Origin: Actinomycetes bacterium
GTDB lineage: Bacteria > Actinomycetota > Acidimicrobiia > Acidimicrobiales > Ilumatobacteraceae
Direction: 5' to 3'
NCBI GenBank assembly: GCA_025359865.1
Contig: JANYDH010000089.1
Span: 1 to 36,292, forward strand
Length of the DNA stretch: 36,292 nucleotides
Positions 7,077 to 14,340 of the stretch are shown piece by piece. Each line of letters begins with the position of its first letter. The stretch's first letter is position 1. A model generated the notes under the pieces. It had not been told where the DNA came from. It saw nothing but the letters and a program-made list of their open reading frames with translations, and did not search any database. The position numbers and the translations under genes were made by a program.

Positions 7077-8363
7077 CTAACGGCCGCTGGTGACGCCACA
7101 AATGTCGAGGGCCATAAGAGCTAGTGCTCGGGCTGTGATGGCGATGTCGTCGATGGGCACCATTTCGTTTGGCCCGTGCGCAAGCGCAACGTCGCCTGGA
7201 CCGTATTGCAGGGTGGGTATCCCTCCCTGTCCGATGAGGAGCCGAAGGTCGCTTCCGTATGGGGCGGCCCACACCTCGTGTGGGCGCTGGTTGCTGGCTG
7301 CAGCGTGCGCTCGCCCCATTCTTGCAGCCAGGTCGCTGTCGGCGGGCAATCGGCCGGAGGCGAACTGACCGCCCCACCATTCGACTTCGACGGGGTGATC
7401 ACGAAGCCACTCATCGGCTTGACATGCGGCGGCGACGGCGGCTTCGAACTGCGCTCGTGCATGCTCCACGGGTTCATCGAGTGCGACACCCAACCGTCCC
7501 TCGGCGACGAGGAGGTCGGGTACCGACGATGCCCAATCGCCAGCGTGTATCTTCCCGATTGACAGCGGATGAGCGAGCTTCCAGCGACCGGCGAGCGGGT
7601 CGACATGTTGGTGGCGGCAGTGTTCCAGTTCGCCGAGCGCTTGCCAGATCGGCCAGAACTTCTCGATCGCGCTGACTCCTTCGGTACGGCGGGACGCATG
7701 GGTTGCGTGGCCGTGGACATGGAGGCGGAATGTCAATGAGCCGCCGTTGGCTGGCACGACATCCAAGTTGGTGGGTTCGGGAATCAGGCAGGCGTCGGCG
7801 CGCCAGCCTCGTTCGAGTAGGGCGAACGTGCCGAGACCGCCGTCTTCTTCGCCTTGGACCGAGGCGAAGAGCAGATCTCCGCCGAGCCGGACATTGGTGG
7901 ACCGGATCGCCTGAATGGCCCAGTGGGCTGCGATGAGTCCGGCTTTCATGTCGCATGACCCGCGCCCGTAGAGGTTGTTCTGGCTGACTTCGCCGCCGAA
8001 CGGTGCGAATGCCCACGCGTGCGGGTCACCGATGGGAACGACATCGACGTGGCCGTTGAGCATCAGTGATGGTCCGTCACCCGTGCCGGGTAGACGTCCG
8101 ACGAGTCCCCACGCTTCGCGGCGCTCCACCTCGACACCCGGAAAGTCCGGTGAGGCATACATCTCATTGAGATCAATCTGCCACCGATCAGTCTCGAGCC
8201 CTCCCGCATCCATCAGAGCTGCCATGTGGTGTTGAGCTTCGTTCTCCGCGTCTGTGCCACTGACGCTGGGAATCTGGACGAGTGTCGAGACGGCAGCGAT
8301 CATTGTCGCCGTCATTTCGTCAACTGCCTGCAGCACCAGCGCCGCTGCGACTGACATCTCCAT
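7077..8363 (-). CDS. M20 family metallopeptidase/deacylase (ArgE/DapE type)
   Basis: A 428-residue cytoplasmic amidohydrolase of the M20 family, which removes acyl groups from amino acids or cleaves peptides with two zinc ions. Visible metal and catalytic residues are His105 in NGHVDVVP, Asp138 in GRGSCDMKAG, the Glu pair 172-173 in QGEEDGGLG, Glu196 in PEPTNL, and the late His in ALAHGPNEMVP. A lid/dimerisation domain with GGSLTFRLHVHGHATHAS lies between. Start ATG 8363 has GGAGGG five bases upstream. The substrate cannot be read from sequence. The gene stands alone; neighbours suggest no pathway. Confidence 0.85.
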   Translation of the reverse strand: MEMSVAAALVLQAVDEMTATMIAAVSTLVQIPSVSGTDAENEAQHHMAALMDAGGLETDRWQIDLNEMYASPDFPGVEVERREAWGLVGRLPGTGDGPSLMLNGHVDVVPIGDPHAWAFAPFGGEVSQNNLYGRGSCDMKAGLIAAHWAIQAIRSTNVRLGGDLLFASVQGEEDGGLGTFALLERGWRADACLIPEPTNLDVVPANGGSLTFRLHVHGHATHASRRTEGVSAIEKFWPIWQALGELEHCRHQHVDPLAGRWKLAHPLSIGKIHAGDWASSVPDLLVAEGRLGVALDEPVEHARAQFEAAVAAACQADEWLRDHPVEVEWWGGQFASGRLPADSDLAARMGRAHAAASNQRPHEVWAAPYGSDLRLLIGQGGIPTLQYGPGDVALAHGPNEMVPIDDIAITARALALMALDICGVTSGR

Positions 8364-8517
8364 GGCTACCCTCCCGACGTGAACCGCAACGCTTTCGGCG
8401 AGCTAACCCATTCTGTCAAACTCCCACACTCCACGCTGAGCGTCAATACGACGCACGAACAGCTTGCGCCGACGAGCCCGGAGTGAAGTGGTGTCGCCGC
8501 AGCGATTCGAACGCCTC

Positions 8518-8589
8518 CGGCGTTCCAACTCAACGAGGGCTGACCTTTGGCGTTGGGTTGCTGTCAATGACAGCCCAACGCCAAAGGTC
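8518..8589. repeat. Interspersed hairpin element (family R1), fullest copy
   Basis: The spacer 8364-8650 holds a repeat starting with CCGGCGTTCCAACTCAACGA and ending in a hairpin with perfect 16-bp arms, GACCTTTGGCGTTGGG (8542-8557) and CCCAACGCCAAAGGTC (8574-8589). The loop contains CTGTCAATGACAG. Partial copies lie at 10138-10162 and 10234-10262, and a reverse copy including the left flank is at about 10718-10770. It also separates the M20 and VOC genes, so it may act in transcript termination or stability. Function unknown. Confidence 0.75.
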
Positions 8590-8650
8590 GCGAGATCCGT
8601 GGATCTCTCCTTGACAAGTAGTCTTAGGACGGCGTTCTCGGTGGTTGGAG

Positions 8651-9154
8651 CTACTGAATTCGCGTCGCTGGGATCTTGTTGTCGACAAACGGGTCGGCGG
8701 TGAGTAGTCGGTGAGCCTCGACAGGGTCTGGTGTAAAGCCCGGCGTGTTGCGGCACAACTCGACCATGATGCCGTTCGGGTCGGCGTAGTACAGCGAGTG
8801 GCACCAGTCGTGGTCGAGCTCCATCAGCGGGGCGATGCCGTCGGCCGCCATGCGGGCGCGTACGGTTTCTTGTTGTTCGGCGGTGGCGTCGAACGCGCAG
8901 TGGTTCACCCACACCGGCAGGCCCACACCGTCGCTGAGGTCGGCCGACCAGTCGGACCGCTCGCCGATGTTCTCGAACTGGAAAAAGGCGATGCACTCGC
9001 CGCCACCGATGTCGTAGAAGACGTGGCGAACCCACGACGACTCGCCATGCGCCTGCAGTTCGGTGTGGACGAGCGGGAATGCCATGAGATCTTCGTAGAA
9101 GTGCGTCGTGGCCTCGACATCGCGGGTGGCATAGGCAACGTGGTGCAACGGCAT
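8651..9154 (-). CDS. VOC (glyoxalase/dioxygenase superfamily) protein
   Basis: A 167-residue protein starting at ATG 9154 (PLHHVAYATRDVEATTHFYED). The upstream frame to 9268 does not look like protein of this family. It has the two beta-alpha-beta-beta-beta halves of the vicinal oxygen chelate fold. Likely metal ligands are His4 or His5 in LHHV, a central His in WVNHCAFDA, and the Glu in YYADPNGIMVEL. It resembles catechol extradiol dioxygenase or glyoxalase-like enzymes; the substrate is unknown. No clear ribosome site precedes the ATG, so leaderless translation is possible. Confidence 0.8.
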   Translation of the reverse strand: MPLHHVAYATRDVEATTHFYEDLMAFPLVHTELQAHGESSWVRHVFYDIGGGECIAFFQFENIGERSDWSADLSDGVGLPVWVNHCAFDATAEQQETVRARMAADGIAPLMELDHDWCHSLYYADPNGIMVELCRNTPGFTPDPVEAHRLLTADPFVDNKIPATRIQ

Positions 9155-9278
9155 GGACACAGCGTAGTGACAACACGGTCGCACGACGGCAAGCTCCTCG
9201 TTGCTAAAGGTCAGCGTTTGAGGCGTCTCGGCCAGGTGATCGAGTTCGGCATCGCCGGGGACTGTCACCTACCAGTCG

Positions 9279-10058
9279 CTACCGGTTTCCGCCGTTGATG
9301 AGCAGGGTTTGCCCGGTGATCCAAGACGCCGCTGGTGATGCGAGGAAGACCACCGCGTTCGCCACGTCTTGCGGTGTGCCGAGCCGTCCCAACGGCACCC
9401 CCAACTTCTGGGCCAGCTTCGGGAGGTCGTCGTCGGTGGCCCCGAAGAACTCCATGAATACCTCTGTCGGAACCGGGCCGGGAGCGATGCCATTGACTCG
9501 AATCCGCTTGGGCGCCAGTTCGATCGACAGCGTTCGAGTCAAGCTGTCGACTCCGGCCTTCGCTGCGGCATACGGACCGTTGTTCGGTGAACCCTTGAGA
9601 GCGGCTGCAGATGAGATATTGATGATCGAGCCACCGTCGTCGAGGACGCGGGTTGCTGCCCGTGCCCCGGTGAAGACCGCACGCAGGTTCACGTCCAGTT
9701 GATAGTCCCATTGACGATCGGGCATGTCGGCGAGATGGCGCGGTGTCCGGTCGTCGGCACCACCGGCATTGCTCACCCAGATCGTGATACGGCCCATTTC
9801 GGACTTGGAGCGCTCGGCCAACTCGTCCACGAACGAACCATCGGTGATGTCACCAGAGAGAGCGAGCGCTCGTCGTCCGATCCCACGGATGCGTTCGGCC
9901 ACGGCGTTGATCTCATTCTCACGTCGTGCCGTGAGAATGACATCGCAGCCGGCCTCAGCGAGTGCGATCGCGATGCCCTCCCCAATTCCGCGGCCCGCGC
10001 CCGTCACGACGGCCACCCCGTCGGTCAGCTTGAATCGATCCAACACCGTTTCGGTCAT
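9279..10058 (-). CDS. Short-chain dehydrogenase/reductase (SDR)
   Basis: A 259-residue classical SDR, an NAD(P)-dependent oxidoreductase with a Rossmann fold. The cofactor motif TGAGRGIG is at residues 19-26, SNAGG at about 96-100, and the catalytic set is Ser150, Tyr163 and Lys167 (INISSAAALKG, then YAAAK). Arg45 in TARR, just after the second beta strand, suggests NADPH. The C-terminal INGGNR is typical of 3-oxoacyl-reductase-like members. Length is normal and the gene looks intact. The substrate cannot be inferred. It ends 124 bases from the VOC gene on the same strand. Confidence 0.88.
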   Translation of the reverse strand: MTETVLDRFKLTDGVAVVTGAGRGIGEGIAIALAEAGCDVILTARRENEINAVAERIRGIGRRALALSGDITDGSFVDELAERSKSEMGRITIWVSNAGGADDRTPRHLADMPDRQWDYQLDVNLRAVFTGARAATRVLDDGGSIINISSAAALKGSPNNGPYAAAKAGVDSLTRTLSIELAPKRIRVNGIAPGPVPTEVFMEFFGATDDDLPKLAQKLGVPLGRLGTPQDVANAVVFLASPAASWITGQTLLINGGNR

Positions 10059-10137
10059 GGTTCCCGTCCTTTGTGCGAGAACTCAACGTAGCCAAGCGGG
10101 CCGTCGACCTTCGGGTCGCACGCACCCGGAGTCCGCC

Positions 10138-10262
10138 ACCTTTGGCGTTGGGCTGTCATTGAGTTGACGGATCTGGCGCACGTGCACACCCCTCGTCACG
10201 CGTCCTATTGAACACGCAGTGCCGAAACCGTCCGACCTTTGGCGTTGGGCTGTCATTGACAG
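10138..10262 (+). repeat. Two partial R1 copies in direct orientation
   Basis: CCTTTGGCGTTGGGCTGTCA occurs at 10139-10158 and again at 10236-10255. Each is followed by TTGA, and the second continues into CAG. They match one arm plus loop of the hairpin at 8542-8589. The right arm is missing in both, so these are half elements. Confidence 0.75.
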
Positions 10263-10431
10263 GCTGTCGCACAATGCTGTTTGGTGGTGTGGCGGGTGAG
10301 GTTGGCTGTCTGGTCGTGTTGTCGGCAACGGTGTCATGGTTGTTGCTGAACTCGTGGTTGTGCCGCACAAGTCGGCTCAACGTCGGCGACTGACAGCCCA
10401 CCCGCCGGGCCTACCCGCTGTTGCGGTGCCA

Positions 10432-10558
10432 AGTCGCGTCGAGTTATCGGCGCTGGCGACATGAAAGTCGACGCGATCCTGCCCGCTACGCCTTTCCGGG
10501 AGGAGTCGCGTCGAGTTATCGGCGCTAGCGACATGTAAGTCGACGCGATCCTGCCCGC
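10432..10558 (+). repeat. Tandem pair of R2 hairpin units, 72-bp period
   Basis: Units 10432-10486 and 10504-10558 are 55 bp each and differ at two positions. Each begins AGTCGCGTCGAG and ends AAGTCGACGCGATCCTGC, so each can fold with 12-bp arms (TCGCGTCGAGTT against AAGTCGACGCGA, one mismatch) around GGCGCTGGCGACATG. A related hairpin lies at 26875-26919. Confidence 0.85.
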
Positions 10559-10717
10559 ACAGCCGTCGTGGTCGCTGATCCAGACTTCCACTACGCCCGC
10601 CTGTCATGCAACGAACGTTCACGCTGCAGCACGACCGCACGGCCGGGATCGAAATCGGGATCGGGATCGGGGTCGGGTACCGCCAACCCCACCCGCATTT
10701 TGCGACCGCCTGAGGAT

Positions 10718-10770
10718 AACAACCCAACGCCAAACGTCAGCCCTCGTGTTGAGTTGGAACGCCGGATCCG
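10718..10770 (-). repeat. R1 copy in reverse orientation
   Basis: Read on the minus strand this matches 8518-8563: CCGGCGTTCCAACTCAAC, then GAGGGCTGACGTTTGGCG and TTGGGTTG. It carries a two-base insertion and one substitution. It shows that the left flank of the 8518 element is part of the repeat. Confidence 0.7.
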
Positions 10771-10889
10771 TTCGCTCACGGTGCCGCATTGTGCTCGTCG
10801 GCAGGCTGAGGTGGAAGTACGCGAGACTGAGAGGCAGTCGGCTGGGGGACCGGGTCTCCGCCGTGGCCGGTTCGAAGCGCTGATCGCGG

Positions 10890-10941
10890 CGACACGTGGA
10901 GGCACGTTTGCCTACGTAGGCACACGTGCCTCCACGTGTCG
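10890..10941. repeat. 52-bp near-perfect palindrome
   Basis: The arms CGACACGTGGAGGCACGT (10890-10907) and ACGTGCCTCCACGTGTCG (10924-10941) are perfectly complementary. Between them TGCCTACGTAGGCA (10909-10922) is itself a perfect palindrome, leaving only the T/C pair at 10908 and 10923 unmatched. It contains several ACGT cores, including CACGTG. It could be a multi-site protein target or form a cruciform. No poly-T follows, so it is not a standard terminator. Confidence 0.9.
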
Positions 10942-11018
10942 ATCACGCCACACCATTCACACCGGTGCGGTCGGGTCGGGTGCCGCCACACCCCACCCGC
11001 AATGTGCGACAGCGATGT

Positions 11019-11106
11019 GGGGGCGCGACAGCTACCAAACGCTCGGTGCCCGACCCCAGCGTTTGGTAGGTAGAGCCCCCTGGGGGGCGCGACAGCTACC
11101 AAACGC
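11019..11106. repeat. R3 hairpin element with extra half copy
   Basis: CAGCGTTTGGTAGGTAGAGC (11057-11076) pairs with GCTACCAAACGC (11095-11106) around CCCCCTGGGGGG. A second copy of the right half (GGGGGCGCGACAGCTACCAA onward) lies at 11019-11042. Cleaner copies are at 32404-32451 and 33991-34038. Confidence 0.75.
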
Positions 11107-11157
11107 AGTGGGGACGGGGGCCCCCCCGGCACAGGTGCTCATGCTGGAGGGCCGGCG

Positions 11158-12156
11158 CTATGCGGGCAGGTACGTGGACGCCAGACGGGGCGCTCCACCG
11201 GCGGCGACGGCCACCAGACCGTCGGCGACGAGTTTGTGGAGGTGCGCCAGCACACTGCGTGCGGCCGGTTTGTGCAGCGGCTTGGCAACATCGGCGTAGA
11301 GCGTGCGCACGATCACGGCGATCGACGAATCGCCGGCCCGCACACGCTGCAACACCGCAGCTTCACGCTGCAGGCGGTGACCGATGAACGCTTCGATGAA
11401 CGGCCGGGTGTCGGTAATCGGTGAACCATGAGTAGGCCAGTAGACCTCGTCGTCGCGGCCCTGCACCTTGCGGAGCGAATCGAAGTACGCGCGCATATCG
11501 CCATCGGGCGGTCCGATCACGGTGGTGCTCCAGCCCATGATGTGATCACCGGTGAACAGCGACCGCTGTTCGTCGAACGAATAGCACAGATGGTTCGACG
11601 TGTGGCCGGGGGTGTACACCGCCCGCAATGTGAAACCGGCGCCGGCGACCGCCACCTGGCCATCGGCGACCCTAATGTCGGGGTCGAATCCGTAGTCTGT
11701 GGTCTCTTCGATCTTGGCAGGGTCGCTCACTGGAAGAGTGGGATCTGCTGCGGCGGATTCGTCATCCGCCTCGTCGAGATCCGTATACGGAACATCAGCA
11801 TCGGGGTCGGTCACCCGTGAATGCGGCCCGAACGCAATAGTCGGCGCGCCCGTCTCGTCATGCAGCCACGCAGCCAGAGGTGAATGATCGCCGTGGCAAT
11901 GGGTGACCAGGATGGCCGTCACCCGCTGGCCAGCCAGGGCGAGGGAGAGCGCCTCACGATGACTGTCGAGTTGCGGCCCTGGATCGATCACCGCCACCTC
12001 ATCGCCCGGCTGATCCCCACCGATCAGATACGTGCCGGTGCCGTGGTACGTGAACTTCGACGGATTGTTCGCAACGACACGGCGGATGAGCGGTGCCACG
12101 TGCACGGCCTGGCCATGGCATGGGTCGGCGAGTTGAACGAACGGGATCGCAGTCAT
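11158..12156 (-). CDS. Metallo-beta-lactamase-fold hydrolase with winged-helix tail
   Basis: A 332-residue hydrolase. The binuclear metal motif HCHGDH is at residues 86-91, then PGHTSNH, LFTGDHIMG and the late THGSP histidine. After the catalytic domain, FIGHRLQREAAVLQRVRAG begins the C-terminal winged-helix segment (VLAHLHKLVADGLV) typical of the LACTB2/BLACT_WH group. That group hydrolyses thioesters or RNA in various organisms; the substrate here is unknown. An insert around residues 120-160 is rich in Asp, Glu and Ala. Its ATG overlaps the asparaginase stop (ATGA, 12153-12156), so the two are coupled. It is the last gene of a five-gene minus-strand run. Confidence 0.85.
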   Translation of the reverse strand: MTAIPFVQLADPCHGQAVHVAPLIRRVVANNPSKFTYHGTGTYLIGGDQPGDEVAVIDPGPQLDSHREALSLALAGQRVTAILVTHCHGDHSPLAAWLHDETGAPTIAFGPHSRVTDPDADVPYTDLDEADDESAAADPTLPVSDPAKIEETTDYGFDPDIRVADGQVAVAGAGFTLRAVYTPGHTSNHLCYSFDEQRSLFTGDHIMGWSTTVIGPPDGDMRAYFDSLRKVQGRDDEVYWPTHGSPITDTRPFIEAFIGHRLQREAAVLQRVRAGDSSIAVIVRTLYADVAKPLHKPAARSVLAHLHKLVADGLVAVAAGGAPRLASTYLPA

Positions 12157-13112
12157 AGCGCAACGGCGCGCACGTTACCCACAACCGTACCTCCTCCGGA
12201 GATGTGTTCTTCGACCAGCGGTGCCAGGTGCGACGTGTCGATGCCCAACCGGGCAAGCGCCGCGACCATCAGCGGTGGGCGGGCACGATTGGCGCCGTCG
12301 GCGATCTTGAGCGCCACAGCACGACCATCCGGCAATGCTGCCGCGAATACCCCATCGGCACCATCTTTGGCCATCAACCCTGGCACCTGCCGCATGAACG
12401 CCGTCACGTCGCGATGGTTCCCGCCGACCATCTCGGGGTGACTGGTCATCGCGGTATACACGGCAGCGCCCGCCGAGCCGGCAGCGCCACTTGCGATTGA
12501 CCGGAAGCACCGTGCCAGACCGATGAGTGACATCACGTGCGCCGGGGCACCGCAACCATCGACGCCGATGTGGGGCGGATCCTGTTCGGCGAGCTCACCG
12601 ATGGTGTCGGTGATGGCCTGCTGCAGGGGATGGGTTTGCGCGAGATACGAGGCGTCGTGTGCCCAACGGTTGGTCACACACGTTGAGACCATGCCACTGT
12701 GCTTGCCACTGCAGTTCATGAAAAGCGGGCGCTTCACGCCTCCGGAGCGCAGCACCACTTCCGCCTCGTGATCATCGAGTGGGTAGTCCGCAGTATTAGC
12801 GAGCGCGCTCTCGTCCAACCCTGCCAAAGCGAGGATCCGTCGAACTCCATCGAGGTGCATTTGCGCTCCGTCGTGGCTGGCGCACACGAGCGCAAGCAGA
12901 TCGAGCGGCAACGACAGACCGGCACGCATCATTGCGACAGCCTGCATCGGCTTGTTCGACGAGCGCGGATAGATCAACACCTGCGGATCGCCGACGGAAA
13001 ACTCGATCTCGCCTGATGGCCCTAGAGCGACGAGCGCTCCGAAATGGACCGATTCGTCGAAGCCGTTACGGCAGGTGATGGCCACAGGAACGAAGGCCTC
13101 AGGCAGATTCAC
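12153..13112 (-). CDS. L-asparaginase II family protein
   Basis: A 319-residue protein of the bacterial asparaginase II family (PF06089), distinct from the AnsA/AnsB type; the expected reaction is asparagine to aspartate plus ammonia. Visible family motifs are YPRSSNKPMQAVAM, CASHDGAQMHLDGV, MNCSGKHSGM, VDGCGAPAHVMSL and the C-terminal GGGTVVGNVRAVAL. The start is a GTG at 13112 with AGGGGAA eight bases upstream, inside the last codons of the upstream transporter gene (14-base overlap). No signal peptide, so cytoplasmic. Length is normal. Confidence 0.87.
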   Translation of the reverse strand: MNLPEAFVPVAITCRNGFDESVHFGALVALGPSGEIEFSVGDPQVLIYPRSSNKPMQAVAMMRAGLSLPLDLLALVCASHDGAQMHLDGVRRILALAGLDESALANTADYPLDDHEAEVVLRSGGVKRPLFMNCSGKHSGMVSTCVTNRWAHDASYLAQTHPLQQAITDTIGELAEQDPPHIGVDGCGAPAHVMSLIGLARCFRSIASGAAGSAGAAVYTAMTSHPEMVGGNHRDVTAFMRQVPGLMAKDGADGVFAAALPDGRAVALKIADGANRARPPLMVAALARLGIDTSHLAPLVEEHISGGGTVVGNVRAVAL

Positions 13113-14340
13113 TCGGTTCCCCTTGATCGTTGGGTCGCTGCGCTACTTGCGATGCAGCCTCGTTGGCCGAAGCCTCGTTGGCCGCTGAAGCTTCGGCTGC
13201 CTGTTTTCGCGCAATCCGGCGCCGATGCTTCTGGTCGACCGGAGACACAACCGAGGTGAGATGGCTGTCGATCACGGCATATCGCTGGCCGGCGTTGCTC
13301 GACAACGCCTGCACCATCGCCGCTGCTGGGAGTGCAAGAATCGCGCCCACCGCTCCGAGCACCGCCCCGCCCGCAAGCGCTGCCCCAAAGGCAACTGCAG
13401 CGTGCAGTTCCATTGTGCGCGCCGTGATCCTTGGTGCGAACAAGTAGTTCTCGATCTGCTGGTAGACGACGATGAGGCCCAGCACGACGACTGCCTTCAC
13501 CGGTGAGTCGATAAACGTGACAAGCACGGGAAGAATACCCGCCAAATAGGTACCGACGACCGGGAGGAACTGGCTGATCACGCCTACCCAGAGTGCCAGG
13601 GCTACGGGGGCCTGTGTACCGACGGCCTGGAACACGATCCAGTGGAAGAGTGCCGAAAGCCCAGCTAGCAGCGCACGCGAGTAGAGATAGCCGCCGGTCT
13701 TTTCGATCGCAAGCTCCCACCCCACGAGCACCTGGTGTTGACGATGCGCTGAGAACCTGCTGCAGATCGACCGCCTGAGCCGTGGGCCGTCGGCCACGAG
13801 GTAGAACGTGAACAGCAGCACCGAGAACGCCTGGAGCAGTACCCCGAGCACGGTGATTGAAAGCTGGATGGCTTTGTCACGCTGACCGGCGATGAACGTC
13901 TGAATACGACCGTTGGGGTCATTGATCGATTTGATGACGTCTTTCGGATCGATGTTGGTGTTGAAGGTGTCGTTGATGAACGTCACCGTGCGGTTCACAT
14001 ACTTCTCGGAGTTGCCCAACAAGTCGGCAACCTGGCCCCCGACTAGCGTGCCGATCGCCCCGAGGAAGATCAAGAAAACGAGTAGCACCCCGAGCAGGAT
14101 GACCATGGTGGCCGTACCGCGGCGCCAACCGCGCCGGGCCAATCGGTTGACGCCCGGCTCGATCGCGAACGAAAGGAACAATGACACTAGTAGCAAGATC
14201 AGAAGGCCACTGAGGCTGGCGAACAAGAACCGTCCCACCACGGTAGCGATGAACCCGAGCCAGAAGATGACGATGCCGCGCCACACCCACCGTGGCATGT
14301 GCTCAGGCGCGGCTGGCGGCAAGTCGGGTGGTTCGACCAT
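13099..14340 (-). CDS. AI-2E family transporter (PerM/TqsA-like membrane protein)
   Basis: A 413-residue polytopic membrane protein. I place the start at ATG 14340 (VEPPDLPPAAPEHMPRWVW), which overlaps the upstream stop as TGATG; longer upstream readings are Arg-rich and unlikely. An N-terminal helical pair (IVIFWLGFIATVV, then LLILLLVSLFLSFAIEPGV) is followed by a soluble insert around residues 105-160 (NDTFNTNIDPKDVIKSIND). The C-terminal core has GVISQFLPVVGTYLAGILPV and VYQQIENYLFAPRI, the family signature. The tail has a small in-frame repeat (EASANEA-like, 15-bp units near 13156). Members export small molecules or act as ion antiporters; the substrate is unknown. Confidence 0.85.
   Translation of the reverse strand: MVEPPDLPPAAPEHMPRWVWRGIVIFWLGFIATVVGRFLFASLSGLLILLLVSLFLSFAIEPGVNRLARRGWRRGTATMVILLGVLLVFLIFLGAIGTLVGGQVADLLGNSEKYVNRTVTFINDTFNTNIDPKDVIKSINDPNGRIQTFIAGQRDKAIQLSITVLGVLLQAFSVLLFTFYLVADGPRLRRSICSRFSAHRQHQVLVGWELAIEKTGGYLYSRALLAGLSALFHWIVFQAVGTQAPVALALWVGVISQFLPVVGTYLAGILPVLVTFIDSPVKAVVVLGLIVVYQQIENYLFAPRITARTMELHAAVAFGAALAGGAVLGAVGAILALPAAAMVQALSSNAGQRYAVIDSHLTSVVSPVDQKHRRRIARKQAAEASAANEASANEAASQVAQRPNDQGEPSESA

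Larger units (their letters stand above)
10059..11157. other. Gene-free repeat island, about 1.1 kb
   Basis: No frame here gives a believable protein; the longest frames are assembled from repeat translations. The island contains several R1 pieces, a tandem of R2 hairpins, a degenerate hexamer tract (about 10644-10679, GGGATC-like), and a repeated GGTCGGGT/CCCACCCGCA motif pair (about 10670-10708 and 10967-11010). It also holds a 52-bp palindrome and an R3 hairpin with an extra half copy. It lies upstream of the SDR gene start and downstream of the metallo-hydrolase gene end. Confidence 0.7.

Noticed and set aside
10208-10393. Small 61-codon plus-strand frame with a hydrophobic stretch
   Set aside because: It begins inside an R1 copy, has no ribosome site and no recognisable family.
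10432-10558. Possible CRISPR repeats
   Set aside because: Only two 55-bp units with an internal hairpin and no cas genes nearby.
10568-11299. Plus-strand frame of 243 codons
   Set aside because: It runs through the hexamer tract, R1, the palindrome and R3, then antisense to the hydrolase gene. Composition is Arg/Gly/Ala-rich with no family signal.
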